From: Euleptes europaea
Lineage: Eukaryota > Chordata > Lepidosauria > Squamata > Sphaerodactylidae
DNA length: 64,000 nucleotides
Assembly (NCBI RefSeq): GCF_029931775.1
Contig: NC_079312.1
Coordinates: 14,143,821-14,207,820, forward strand
Direction: 5' to 3'
Below the pieces are notes generated by a model that was not told where the DNA came from, searched no databases, and saw only the letters and a list, made by a program, of their open reading frames with translations. Positions 1 to 10,911 of this stretch are shown in pieces. Position 1 is the stretch's first letter; each line of letters begins with the position of its first letter. Made by a program: the position numbers and the translations under genes.

Positions 1-1193
1 TATGGATTATCTGGTGAATAATTAAGCTATGCCTTTGGCTAAAGCTTTTCCCACAGTGGGAACATTTATATGTATGCGTCTTCTCATGCGATTTAAGCCT
101 TGTGACATCTCTGAAGTTTTTCTCACAGACTAAACATTTATATGCTTTTTCTCCTGTATGAATTCTCCCTTTCTTATGGGCTTTCTGATGTGCGATCCAT
201 TGCAAACTGTTGGAGTATTTCTTCCCACAGACCGAGCATTCAAAAGGCTTCTCTTTGTGGTGCCAGGCATGTGCAAACAGTTCTGCGCTGACACTGAAAG
301 CTTTCCCACAGGCAAAGCATGCCAACGTCTCCTTTGCTGCATGGGTTAGCTCGTGTTCGGTGAGGTCCAATTTTGTCTGAAGCTTTTCCCACAGTACGAG
401 CACAATGTTGTGTGGATTCTCTCATGCAACATGCAGTTATAGCTTGTATGGAAACATTTCCCACAATGCGCGCATTTGTAAGGTTTCTCACCCGTGTGGA
501 TTCTCTGGTGGGATCTGAGGCCTGTGGTACCTGAGACGATCTTCCCACACACATTGCACATGTAAGGTTTCACCAGTGTGTGACTCCTCTGGTGTTTAAG
601 GAGGTCCGATCTCTGACTGCAACTTTCCCCACATTCTGAGCAGATATAAGGTTTCTCGCCAGCATGGATTCCCTCTTACGAGTTCTACCCAAAGGTGTTC
701 CCACAGTGCGAGCATTTATGCAGGTACTGCCCCATGTGGATTCTCCTACTTTCTCCACAGTGGGCACATTTATACAGTTTCTCCCCTACATGGGTTCTCT
801 CGTGGGACACAAAATCAGAGCTGCTAGCAAAACTCTGGCCACAGTAGCAGCACCTGTATGGTTTCTCCCCTGTGTAGCTGCTCTTGCCTGTACGATGGTG
901 CAAGTTTTGAGTCAAGCTTTCCTCGCACATTTCATCTTTCACTTTATTTCCCTGCTGCTGGACTACGGCTTCGTTGAGACCTTTGCAAGTGTCTTCAGAA
1001 GAAACAGGCTCAGCCGCTTCCTTCTCATCATTCCTGCTCTGCCTCTCTGCCCTGCACTGATTCTCAATACTTTCTACACCACATGGGATGTTGTTCTCTT
1101 TGGCTGTTTCCAAGGTCATCTTCTGTGGTTCTTCTTCCTCAGGACTCTTCAGAAAAGGCATCGGCTCATTATTTTCACTTGGCCACTCATCGT
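1..1193 (-). pseudogene. Decayed C2H2 zinc-finger exon of unit I
   Basis: Last exon of the unit I SCAN-zinc-finger gene, read leftwards and running off the window start. A good acceptor (ttccttccacag) lies just above 1193 and the phase matches the 127-bp linker exon. It opens with an acidic spacer (key residues [11 protein letters not shown]) almost identical in kind to the unit III exon, then C2H2 units with TGEKP-type linkers. Two in-frame stops lie near 697-711, in a stretch about 12 bases longer than the unit III sequence, and a frame change lies near 365. The fingers left of that (CLVCEKNF, CSHCGKSF) are otherwise readable and have no counterpart in the open part of the unit III exon. 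A truncated SCAN protein could still be made, but a DNA-binding product looks lost. Confidence 0.85.
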
Positions 1194-2153
1194 CTGTGGA
1201 AGGAAAAGAGAGATGATGTTACTCGAGACTAGGAAACTAAAATAAGGATTAGGGTGGGGGTAAAAACATGATCGGTTGCACATCATCAGCTGATCGATCA
1301 GCGGACAGCCTATTGTTTGACGAATGTGAAATGTTAAGCAACATTCCAAATGTGACCTGTGGGTGGCAGCGTCCCTTTTTAGCATAATTCTGGCAAGGAC
1401 AGGAAAAGATCCCTGAGTCTTGCATGTGTCAGGGGCAACCCTGTAAATATTCCCCTGCTAGCTCCTTGCTAGACTGGCAGACACCCCCAAACAGGAAGAT
1501 TGGCCTGCTGCAAACTTAGAACTGTCCTTGGGGATTTTATAGTCAGATGGATGGAAGAGAAGAACAGGACAGTGGGCAGTTCTCATTTGTAGAAACCAGA
1601 CCTTATACAAGTTATAACAATTCTTTTTCTAAAAAGGTGGGTTTCATTGTTTACACAATTATTTACTACATTTATACTCTGCCTTTCTCCGCTGTCGAGC
1701 CCGTGGTGAGCTCCTCAGATCAGACTGGGACTATGGTTGGTGGTGGCTTCCTTGGCTGGCTCGTGGACCAGATAAGAACTCTCAAGGGACCAGATCCAGC
1801 CTGCAGACCATATGTTTGACACCCCTGCTTTAGTCTCTGCGCCTTTTGTTTCTTTCCACAACATGGACTTTCTACAACTTAATGACGACAGTCTGACTAC
1901 CCCATGCTGGGGAGAGGGGGAGGGGAAGATGCCTTTTAAAATATCTTTTTTTATGTTTTCTCTCATAAAGCCCTTTTTAGCTTTTTACGGTGTGATTTTA
2001 CCGGTGCCAAACCCAGGTGAGCTTGGTTACGTTACCGCACCATGGGCCGGCCTGCCGTGTTAGAGGGCACATTACATCCAAGTGAGCAAGACAGCAGCCG
2101 GGACTAGTTCAGGAATTCTGTAAGGCAGGAGGGCCCTGCCTGGTGAGCCTTAC
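1194..2153. other. Intron of unit I, no gene seen
   Basis: Intron between the linker and finger exons of unit I. It matches the corresponding unit III intron (about 24420-24960), including the stretch around 1240-1500. No coding potential is supported on either strand. Confidence 0.6.
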
Positions 2154-2280
2154 CTGAAAAAACTGCACTTCCGTCAACGCACTGCTCGGCTTCCATGCAA
2201 CGCTGTTTCTTTGCTGCGCCTGGCAATTCCTTGCTTGTCTTGGGTAAATTTACTAACATATCTTCTGAATAACCTTTAAT
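2154..2280 (-). CDS. Linker exon of unit I SCAN-ZNF gene
   Basis: A 127-bp internal exon bounded by a polypyrimidine tract plus CAG at its 5' side and CAG/GTAAGG at its 3' side. It enters in phase 0 and leaves in phase 1, giving a 42-residue acidic peptide (starts IKGYSEDM, ends SAVFSG) with no known fold. The length and phases equal those of the unit III exon (26877-27003) and gene B exon 3 (53014-53140), which is the main support. It joins the SCAN exon at 8281 (or 8122) to the finger exon at 1193. Confidence 0.8.
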
Positions 2281-3740
2281 CTGAATTTGGGTGGGGGCAG
2301 GGGAGAGCAAGGGAATCAGGAGGCAGAAAAAAAACTGTTGGCAGCAGGGTGGATAAAAATCAATGCTTTTGTTTTAATTTTTTTTTTTTGGTAAATGAAT
2401 TCCATTAATCCGTTCACAAAGTCATTTTCTTCCAGAGATTTCTGTAAGATTATTTTTGGCAGTTTCTCTGTCTAGAATATATTATCACAGATACTTGGTT
2501 TTGCAGTGCAAAATGCAAACAGTGCGACAATGAAATGCAAGGCCTGGTGGCCCGAATGAAACAACACAATGAGAAGTGCTGTTTAATGATTTAAATCAAT
2601 TCAATTTAATTTGATTTAAATCAAATCTACCCTGGTTTACAGAATGGGGAACTTACGGCAATCTCCAAAATACACAGTCGTACAAATTCAATTCCGTTGG
2701 TTCCAGATTTCTATAATCCGAATCTTATTTCATTGTTTACTGAATGTCCAATCCTGTTGATAGTACTGACTCACTGTGTAAACCACCTTGGGTCCCAGTA
2801 AGAAAGGCAGACTATAAATAACGGAAATAAATAAATAACTTGATCTGTAGAACAACTTGGAAATTAAATTTAACCATCTTGAGGATAAATTGTTGTCCTG
2901 GGACGGGCATAATTGTCTTGGTTAGGGGTCCCACTCCCCGGGGGGGGGGGCAGGAGAGAGACATTTTTAAAAACCCAGAGCATCACATGCAGTCCTAGGT
3001 CACCAGGGTAGTTCTAAGAATTGATTCCTAGAGCTACCTATGTCACTTCTGGGTTTTTTAACCAAAAGTGATGTACTCCGCAGATGGTGTCGCAGCTCCC
3101 CCCACCCCGTATCCCCACCCACAGCCCTCCCGCCAATACATCTCAAGATGTGTCCACATTTTAAAATCCTACCACCCCTCCCCAGTTCATTTCCCCCACC
3201 AAACAAGAAGTCAATCCACAGTATTCAACAAAGACCAAACAGTTTTTCCAAAAGCTTCCATCAAAACCTCAGTTATGTGGAACACCAATGCCAAAAAAAG
3301 CCTGTAGCTAGAAATTTGGTAATGAATGGAACTGACAGAGTGGGATAGGAAATCAAAACAGAAATACTGATGGCCAGTAAGTCTAAAGTTATTTACTTGT
3401 GCTAAATATTAATTACATTTCACAAAACCTAAGAGTAAGGGCCTAGTGCTGATCATTTTTCCCCATGCCTTTTTTTCATTCATTGACCAGAACAGGGTAA
3501 CACGTGAACAGCTCTGTTATTGACTAAGCAACTAGATGGAATGTTATTTTAAAAAAAATGAAGGGGCCTGAAATATCTGTGAGGGAGGAGGAGGAGGAGA
3601 AGCAGGAGAAGAGGAAGAGTTGGTTTTTATATGCTGACTTTCTCTACCACTTGAAGCAGCAACTGGACGGAATTTTGTTTAAAAACAAAAAATGAAGGGG
3701 CCTGAAATATCTGTAAAGGAGGAGGAGAACGAGAAGGAAA
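2281..3740. other. Intron sequence of unit I with SINE pieces
   Basis: No gene. Much of it aligns by eye with 27010-27480 in unit III (for example the stretch around 2640-2830). A short 3' SINE piece reading 'gttggtttttatatgc' lies near 3620-3660, and the block around 3530-3580 is repeated near 3660-3720, probably from a SINE insertion with flanking duplication. A G run sits at 2939-2950. Confidence 0.5.
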
Positions 3741-3743
3741 AGA

Positions 3744-4018
3744 GTTGGTTTTTATATGCCGACATTCTCTACCGCTTGAGGCAGAATCAAACCGACTTAC
3801 AATCATCTTCCCTTCCCCTCCCCACGACAGACACCCTGTGAGGTAGGTGGGGCTGAGAGAGTGCAACTAGCTCAAGGTCACCCAGCTGGCTTCATGTGTA
3901 GGAGTGGGGAAACCACCCCAGTTTACCAGATTAGCATCTGCCACTCAAACCCGGTTCTCCAGATCAGAGTCTGCTACAAGCCACCGCTCTTAACCACTAC
4001 ACCATGCTGGCCAGCAGA
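3744..4018 (-). repeat. tRNA-derived SINE with CTTCTT-type 3' end
   Basis: On the minus strand it starts with a tRNA-like head (gtgtagtggttaag, then a B-box-like GGGTT) and ends in the AT-rich 'catataaaaaccaactctt'. The same family recurs on the plus strand at 25035-25330 and 52185-52465. Squamate SINEs of this general kind are well known; the exact subfamily name is not certain from sequence alone. Confidence 0.75.
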
Positions 4019-4029
4019 TTCCCCTACAG

Positions 4030-4962
4030 GAGGGGTGGGGACCCTTTTTTCCACCAAGGGCCATTTGGATATTTATAACATCATTTGTGGGCCATACAAA
4101 ATTATTAACTTAAAAATTAGTCGACCAAGCCCCAAGCAGGTAGCTGCCTAGATAACTGCCCCCCCTCACACACAGGCAAGCAGGCAGGCATCCAACCAGT
4201 GGTGCACTCGCCCACCTGGTGGCACAGGATGGTCTGTTGCACCACCTGTGTGTAGCCGTCCAGCAGCACACTGGAGTTGCTCCTGCTCCGCATAGTCGGG
4301 GCCGTATTCTACAGCCAGCTCCTGCTACCTCCACCTGCAGGGATAAATGAGGACATACTGGCTAAGAACTCACTCCCCCACCCCGTGCATTACGGCCCTG
4401 CCCCTTTTAACCCCTCCATTGTCGCCACTTCCGCCCCCAGCCCTCTTGTAGTACAGAGGGAAAACATTTCTCCACGGCCCGGGTGGGAAAGATAATTCAC
4501 AGTGGGTAGCCGTGTTAGTCTATCTGAGGCAGTAGAAAAGAGCAAGAGTCCAGTAGCTCCTTAAAGACTAACAAAAATATTTTCTGGCAGGGTATGAGTT
4601 TTCGTGAGCCACAGCTCACTTCTTCTCACTTCTTCAGATACCTGAAGAAGTGAGCTGTGGCTCACGAAAGCTCATACCCAGCCAGAAAATATTTTCAGGT
4701 GGGAAAGGGTTAACACAGTTTCTTGGGCAGGCCTAGCAGCTCCATAGCTAATGACTCTTCTGCAAGGGGGGGAAAGGGTTCATTTTCTTGGCAAAACAAA
4801 CTCACATCCGCCTTGAATAGAGGCTATTCCTGTCCACGGGAGGGGGCAGATCACCAGTCTTACATCCTTCTGAGCTAGAGATATGGCAGGATCCACGAAG
4901 GGCCAGACCAAATGATTTCGCGGGCCTTATATGGCCCCCAGGCCTGACGTTCCCCACCCCGG
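4030..4962. mobile_element. Non-autonomous hAT element with 8-bp TSD
   Basis: The ends are inverted: GAGGGGTGGGGACC at the left and GTTCCCCACCCCGG at the right. Both are flanked by CCCTACAG (4022-4029 and 4963-4970), an exact 8-bp target duplication as expected for hAT. Unit III shows the empty site (attcccctatagctatgg, near 29060). No transposase is present. A palindromic ribozyme-like repeat (4573-4696) is nested inside. The left boundary of unit II begins within the homologue of this element. Confidence 0.8.
4573..4696. repeat. Palindromic repeat with two inverted hammerhead-like cores
   Basis: Two inverted copies of one sequence meet near 4640. Plus-strand core: CTGAAGA at 4642-4648, stem II GTGAGC/GCTCAC, GAAA at 4666-4669, then GCTC|ATACC. 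Minus-strand core: CTGAAGA at 4637-4631 preceded by GGTAT, which can pair with the ATACC after the cleavage-site position, with a short extra repeat in stem II. These are the conserved elements of a hammerhead ribozyme. The left flank (4505-4572) carries the 'gggtagccgtgttagtc' sequence of the same repeat family, seen again at 47975-48070. Confidence 0.6.
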
Positions 4963-5175
4963 CCCTACAGCTATGACCCTGTGACCAAACCAAGTTAATT
5001 CAACAATCTTCCAGATTTATTTGACAGGAACTGAACTGACCAGGAGTTCTTCACATGGACATTTTATACCACCATCATTTCAACAAACCTGTGTTTTGCA
5101 GCCTTATTGATTACAGCCATTTCTGCTTGGGCTATCTATCCTAAATTCAATGCTTTGGGAAACTGGGTTTTAAAA

Positions 5176-6710
5176 ATGGTTCCACGGGGGACCCAGGAAA
5201 TTACAGGCCAGTTAGTTTAACGTCTGTTCCAGGTAAATTAGTGAAAAGCATTATTAAAGATAGAATTGTCAAGCATACAGAAGGGCAAGGTCTGCAGGGC
5301 AAAACCCAACATGGCTTCTGTAAGGGTAGGTCCTGTCTCACTAACCTATTAGAGTTTTTTTGAAAACGTCAATAAGCATGTGGACAGGAATGAGCCTGTG
5401 GATATTGTGTATTTGGATTTCCAAAAAGCTTCTGACAAAGTCCCCCACCAAAGACTGCTAAGCAAACTTCGTAGTCATGGGATAAGAGGGCAAGTCCTCT
5501 TATGGATTGAGAGCTGGCTGAAAAATAGGAAGCAGAGAGTAGGAATCAATGGTCAGTTCTCACAATGGCGGGATGTGAGCAGAGGGGTGCCTCAGGGATC
5601 TGTGTTGGGACCGGTGCTTTTCAACCTGTTCATCAATGACCTGGAGATGGGGTTAAACAGTGAAGTAGCCAAGTTTGCAGATGACACCAAATTATTTAGG
5701 GTGGTTAAAACAAAATTGGACTGTGAAGAGCTCCAGAAGGAGCTCTGCATACTGGAAGAATGGGCATTAAAATGGCAAATGAGATTCAATGTGAGTAAGT
5801 GTAAAGTGATGCATATTGGGGCAAAAAATCCCAACTTCACATATACACTGATGGGACTTGTGCTGGCAGCGACAGACCAAGAACGGGATCTTAGGGTGGT
5901 AGTAGATAGCTCAATGAAGATGTCAACCCAGTGTGCGGCTGCTGTAAAAAAGGCAAATTCCATGCTGGCCATAATTAGACGAGGAATAGAGAATAAAACT
6001 GCTGATATCATACTGCCCTTGTACAAATCTATGGTGAGACCACACTTGGAATACTGTGTGCAGTTCTGGTCACCACACCTAAAAAAGGATATTACAGAGC
6101 TTGAGAAAGTGCAGAAAAGAGCAACCAAAATGATTAGGGGACTAGAGCAACTGTCCTATGGGGAGGGGTTACGACGCTTAGGGCTGTTTAGCTTGGAAAG
6201 AAGGAGGCTGAGGGGAGACATGATAGAGGTCTATAAAATTATGCATGGTTTGGAGAGAGTGGACAAGGAGATGTTTTTCTCCCTCTCCCATAGTACTAGA
6301 ACACGGGGTCATCTGCTAAAGCTGAAGGGCGAGAGATTCAAAACAGATGAAAGGAAATATTTTTTCACACAACGCATAGTTAAACTGTGGAACTCCCTGC
6401 CCCAGGATGTGGTGATGGCTGCCAGCTTGGAGGGCTTTAAGAGGGGAGTGGACATATTCATGGAGGATAGGGGTATTCATGGCTGTTAGTTAGAATGGAT
6501 ACTAGTCATGCTGCATACCTATTCTCTCTAGTATCAGAGGAGCATGCTTATTATTTTGGGTGTGGTGGAACACAGGCAGGATGGTGCTGCTGCAGTCGTC
6601 TTGTTTGTGGCTTCCTAGAGGCACCTGATTGGCCACTGTGTGAACAGACTGCTGGACTTGATGGGCCTTGGTCTGATCCAGCAGGGCCTTTCTTATGTTC
6701 TTGCTTCCTC
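5176..6710 (+). mobile_element. 5'-truncated CR1-clade LINE
   Basis: Encodes the C-terminal two thirds of a CR1-type reverse transcriptase: GDPGNYRPVSLTS, then LDFQKASDKVPH, RGVPQGSVLGP, the catalytic FADDTKL and the C-terminal [11 protein letters not shown]. The open frame runs 5380-6489; upstream it is broken by an extra T in the run at 5355-5361. The 3' end carries the 'ttgatgggccttggtctgatccagcagggcc' tail (written here in outline), also seen at 34907-35124. Unit II (about 12590) and unit III (about 29270) lack it, so it inserted after the duplications. Confidence 0.9.
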
Positions 6711-6943
6711 ACAGCATCATAGTGCCCTCATGCACTGTCTTGGGGGGTTCCCTGTCTTTTCATCAATCTTCCTCCAAAACTTTGGGAAAGACCAAAGTAA
6801 AGCCTACATGGCTGCTGTGTGGGTCAGGAAATTTGGATTTTCCAGCCCACTTGGCAGCCATTTTCTCTGAACCTGTCTGCACAGCAGCCATTTCCTCCCA
6901 CTGCCACCAGGAAGGCTTTTTGTTTTTTTAAAAATCAGCTCTT
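6710..6943 (+). repeat. Dispersed repeat shared with 44410-44800
   Basis: The block from 'ttcctcacagcatcat' to 'ccaccaggaaggc' occurs in unit I here, in unit II split by the hAT (about 12597-12702 and 15182-15292), in unit III (about 29270-29490), and inverted at about 44410-44640 outside the units. It is therefore an older interspersed repeat, not unique host sequence. No protein is supported. Confidence 0.55.
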
Positions 6944-7851
6944 GAATATCATTATATCAATATACTATTGTAACAATAGGCATCGCAGGTTCTCTGCACT
7001 CTCAGCTTCCATAAAAACAAAAAAAGGAAATGTGATGGACAGGTCAGGTTCCGCCTCTCCCTCACAGTGGCCAATGGGAGCTGATGGAATGTTGATGGGA
7101 GAGACAGTTGAAAAACAGCAATCAGTTGGGAGTTAAGCGAGTGAAGCTGTGGAGAAGCACAGCTTAAAGCTGACTGAAAAGGGTCGATTTGTAACAAAGG
7201 ATCCCCAATACAAGAACAGGGAAAGTTTCAAAAAATCAACAGAAAAGAAACTTTTTAACTTCTACCTGATCTACTCCAATGTTACAGTCAAACGATAAAT
7301 AAAAGTTAACTCCTTGTTTGTTTAACCCTGTGGGCTAGATGTATGGTCTCGGGGAATGAAGCACATTTACAAGCTATGTTCTCAGCCTATTTAAAAACAT
7401 GTATACTAAAATATGACTAAATGGTGGCAGTGTGTGAATGAAACTGTGTTTGAGTCCCCAACGCCGATAGGTCTGTGCAGCGCCTCAGAAAGGGGGCTGG
7501 GCGGTCTGGTGATTTCTCTGTGAGTGAGAGGGAGGACCTGAGATGTGAAATGGCCATGGCTTTCTACACATTTTAAAAGAGGCATGATGGGTGGTGAAGT
7601 GTGACTGCCTGAGCTACCTGTAAACCCTGAACCTGTGGGAGAGAGGTTGCAGAGGGCAGTACGCACTCTGCGTGAGTCAGAAAAGGATAGTGACGTAAAG
7701 TCCGTATCCCCTTCCCTTGAAGAAATATAAGGAAAAAGGCGTGTCTTCGCAAGAGAGGGGAATAGAGACTTACTGTTTTTAATGAAAGCCGAGAATTCAG
7801 AAAACCTCCTACATTAGTTGTTACAATGGTATATCGATATAACAATATACT
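6944..7851. mobile_element. Old element with ~65-bp inverted ends, unit I copy
   Basis: The left end (around 6944-7010, containing tattgtaacaat) and the right end (around 7790-7851, containing gttgttacaatgg) are imperfect inverted repeats of each other over about 65 bases. Homologues lie at about 15316-16640 (unit II) and 29511-30992 (unit III), so it predates the duplications. The interior is AT-rich without a believable ORF. The superfamily is not assigned. Confidence 0.5.
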
Positions 7852-8121
7852 GGTGCTTTTTTTTAAGTCCTGGTAGCCCAGGGGAGGGGAGGGGAGGGTG
7901 ACCACTGCCAGGGGGTTGGGGCAGGGAAACTACAGGGAAATATGCCATGCGGAAACCCCGTTGTTGCTGTACTTAATCTGCGGCTGCATCAGCAATGGGG
8001 AAGCCATAAAACATTGTCCCCCTGTGGAGGTCACCTATTAAACAAAACCCCAAACTGATTGCTCTAATTTTGTTCTTCACTCTTCACTTCATTGTAGTTT
8101 GGGGGGGCGTCTTATTCTTAC

Positions 8122-8280
8122 CTGCGGTTCCCATCCTTCGGCACCCCGTAGGGTTTTCAAGGCAAGAGACGTTTGGAGGTGGTTTGCCTTCACCTGCCTC
8201 CATGTGGGCTGAGAGAGTTCGGAGAGACCTATTTTTTCAGAAAACATCATTCTTTTTTTGGGGGGGTGTCTTCTTCTCAC
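8122..8280 (-). other. Possible exon extension containing a SINE fragment
   Basis: The frame stays open for 53 more codons past the 8281 donor to a second donor (CAG/GTAAGA) at 8122, which corresponds to the unit II donor at 16911. The extension is exactly 159 bp and keeps phase 0. About 8145-8225 is SINE-derived (gtagggttttcaaggcaagag, similar to 27915-27990). The exon-end motif (GWEWQ / GWEPQ) occurs on both sides, so the SINE lies between two copies of the exon end. Confidence 0.45.
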
Positions 8281-9144
8281 CTGCCATTCCCAGCCTTTGG
8301 CACCTTGCTGTGCCTGAAGGAAATCCTCCGCCAGGCTCACAGCCTGGGTGCAGCTTTGCGGATTGCTCTCCCTGACCCAGCGTTGCATTTCTGGTGGCAG
8401 GACAACCAAGAACTGCTCCAGAGTCAAGAGGTCCAGGATCTGCATTTTGGCGTGTATCTCAGGCCTCAGCCACTGACAGCAAAGCTCCAGAAGCTGCCTG
8501 CAAGTCTCTCGAGGGCCCACGGCTTCTTGATAGCATAGTTTCCTGAAATGCCAGCGCCGTTTCTCTGCCCCAATGGCTTCTCCAGTTTGGACTCTCTCCT
8601 CCTGCCCATGGCACATGGCCTGATGGTCCTGCGTTACTCCTTTAATGGGAATCGGCTGGGGTTGGGAAGCCCACAATCCACTGGGCCACTTGGTGGCCTC
8701 TGTCACTCCTTCGGAAGGCTCTGGAGATGTTCTGCTATCAGTCCACTGCCTCGGTTCAGGCAGCCGTGGGTCATCCCCTCTAGAACAAGGAGCCTGAAGT
8801 GTCTTCAGGAATTCCTGCAACTGGGCATCCCAGTTTTGGGACGGCTCATTCTGCTGCCTCGGTTCAGGTAGCTGTGGGCCGTTCCCTTGAGAAGCCTGAA
8901 GTGTCTTCAGGAATTCCTGCAACTGGGCATCCCAGTTTCGGGATGGCTCTTCCGGTGGCTCTTGCTTCATGAGCTGTAGAGATTCCCCAGATAACATCTC
9001 ACCAGCCCCCTCTGTTTTGAGACAATCTGCTTTTTCCCTTTGTTCCCCTGGTTCAGGGACTGAGGAGTCTTGTTCCTCCATTTTGATTTGATTCTCCTGC
9101 TTTATAAATTCTTCAGCGACCATTGTCTGTGGTGCCGCAGCCAT
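8281..9144 (-). CDS. SCAN-domain exon of unit I
   Basis: First coding exon of the unit I gene. The chosen start is the ATG at 9144 ([12 protein letters not shown]), with a purine at -3 and G at +4; the TTG four codons upstream is not a likely start. An acidic N-terminus contains [10 protein letters not shown], a sumoylation-like site, and [13 protein letters not shown]. This segment of about 35 residues is tandemly duplicated in frame here but single in units II and III. The SCAN domain follows ([16 protein letters not shown] ... [16 protein letters not shown] ... [13 protein letters not shown]). SCAN is a helical dimerisation module of zinc-finger regulators. The exon ends in CAG/GTGAGA at 8281, phase 0. 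A second in-frame donor lies at 8122. Confidence 0.85.
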
Positions 9145-10121
9145 TTCCTTCCCCAAGAGGCAGTTCTGCTCTCACTGATGCACAGACACCTCCCCCTTAC
9201 CACCAACCCTTGTGGAACACCTCGGCTCTCTTATGGTACTCTTGAAATTCCATCAGGGCGAGAGATTAATCCAATGAGGCTGGTGGGAACTTCCAAACAA
9301 GATGGCGAAACATTGGGGCTCTTCAACAAATGATGGGACCTGATGGTCAAGAAAAAAACAGAGACAAAAGGAAACCAAAACAGAGATATCATCAATTGGA
9401 CAGAAGGCTCAAACTTCTGATAAAACCAAAGACCGAGTAATGTGTAATGATGCAGCATTGGAGCATCCTGGAGGAACCTAGTGGATCACTATGGGAAACA
9501 GAATCCTGGACTAGATCATGATGCAATCCAGCAGAACTCTTCTTAGATTTTGATTAATGCCAGTATTGAATTCATTTCAAAATTGCAGAATCTCTATAAA
9601 AGTGAAAAAACATTATTCAGTAAGTGTGCTTAAGTTTGCAGCAAATAGCCGGTTGTCTACACCTCTTTGTTAATTTAACAGGCAAAACTGGAAAGGTACT
9701 GAAACGGGAAAGGTATTGAGACATACCTATATATCTAGCAATAGTAGATGAAGTGACAAGACCCAGAAGCTATCAACTTGCCATTTTAACAGCAATGGCT
9801 GCTTGGCATGCAGGAAGTCCCAGGTTCGAACCCCGGCATCTCCAGTTAAAGGGAGCAGGCAAGTAGGTAATATGCAAGTCCCCTGCCTGAGACCCTGGAG
9901 AGCCGCTGCCGGTCTGAGTAGACAAGACTGACTTTGATGGACCAACGGGTCTGATTCAGTAGAAGGCAGTTCCAGGTGTGCATCACAAACAGAATATCTC
10001 AACTGCTCAGTAATTCCAGGCAAGCCTCCTACCAGGATTCAGGATCTGGGGGAATGAGATTAAAAACCCTCCGGCCACACAGGCAGACTCTTCCCTTCTC
10101 CCAGATGCTCTTTTCACTCAC
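9145..10121. other. Intron 1 region of unit I, with a SINE
   Basis: Lies between the putative 5' UTR exon and the SCAN exon. Apart from the tRNA-derived SINE at 9785-9985 I see no feature. Nearly base-for-base the same as 17690-18685 in unit II. Confidence 0.5.
9785..9985 (+). repeat. tRNA-Ala-like SINE, unit I copy
   Basis: Begins in the tRNA-like head (gcttggcatgcag, B box ggttcgaacccc) and ends in the shared body 'gactttgatggacc ... ctgattcagt'. The 5' A-box part is decayed. The same insertion is in unit II (18352-18550), so it predates that duplication. Other copies of the family: 38321-38522(-), 45035-46025(+), 50758-51090(-), 52488-52697(-), 57085-57290(-). Confidence 0.8.
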
Positions 10122-10420
10122 CTGCCCTCTGCCTCACCTGCCGGCATCCCCCGGGATCCAGCACCTTCCCTCCCGCTGCAAAATGCAAACGAAGTATGCA
10201 AACAGCCGCCCACCCCAAAAAGGACAGGAAGGAACCTCCGTTTTCCCGCCTTCCCTTCCAGAGGACCCAGAGCTCAGTGGCTTTAACCCCTTCCTAGCAA
10301 TCGAGGACCGACTGGTCTGACTCCAGAGAGGCAGATGAGGTTATTTGCTGCAGCAATCCAAAAAACAGGAGTGCAGTGGCGCCCGGAAAACTCACCCTTT
10401 TCTAGCACAAGGGGCTCTCG
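10122..10420 (-). promoter_or_regulatory. Putative 5' UTR exon and promoter of unit I
   Basis: On the minus strand, a GC-rich block ends in two successive donors (CAG/GTGAGG after 10138 and CAG/GTGAGTG after 10122). Both donors, with the surrounding sequence, are kept at 18702/18686 in unit II and 33637/33621 in unit III. Octamer-like TTTGCAT motifs lie just upstream of the donors. Conservation in three copies suggests a first non-coding exon; no TATA box is evident and the transcription start is not visible. Confidence 0.4.
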
Positions 10421-10911
10421 CCTATGACACTAAAGGAGGTGCAGAGTGAACAAAAATCTGTCACGAGGCCAAAGGAAACCCAGGAACTGCACCCTGCCAG
10501 GTGCAGCCAGAGCAAAAGGTGGTTTGTCTCCAGGTTGCTATTACAAAAGGGTTCCAGGAGATACAAGTGGGAACCCGCAAGACACTTACAGCAGCAGCTA
10601 TCCCATCTCCCCCAACTTTGATTCCTCCCCTCTGCCCCTACTTCTCTTGGTCTCTCACTCCTGCCATCCCCTTACTCTCTTTCATGCCTGTCACTTTCTT
10701 TCTTTCTGCCCCAACCCCACCACTCTCTCTTTCTGCCCCCATCACCCTCCCAGCCGCCCTCCTGCTTCCGCTCTCCTCCCCCCATAGCAGCAGTGGCGGC
10801 AGCAGCTCTTCGTGATTGATAATTCTGGGTGATTTCCAGCTCTCACCTGGAGGGTGGCAACCCTAGTTCCCATGGAGGATGGCTGCTTTGGAGGGTGGAA
10901 TCTATGGCATC

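Noticed and set aside
664-1245. 193-residue plus-strand open frame, and its twin at 23783-24265
   Set aside because: Antisense of the zinc-finger exons; the minus strand gives clear C2H2 units.
5592-6128. 178-residue open frame on the minus strand
   Set aside because: It is the antisense of the CR1 reverse transcriptase and has no family-like pattern.
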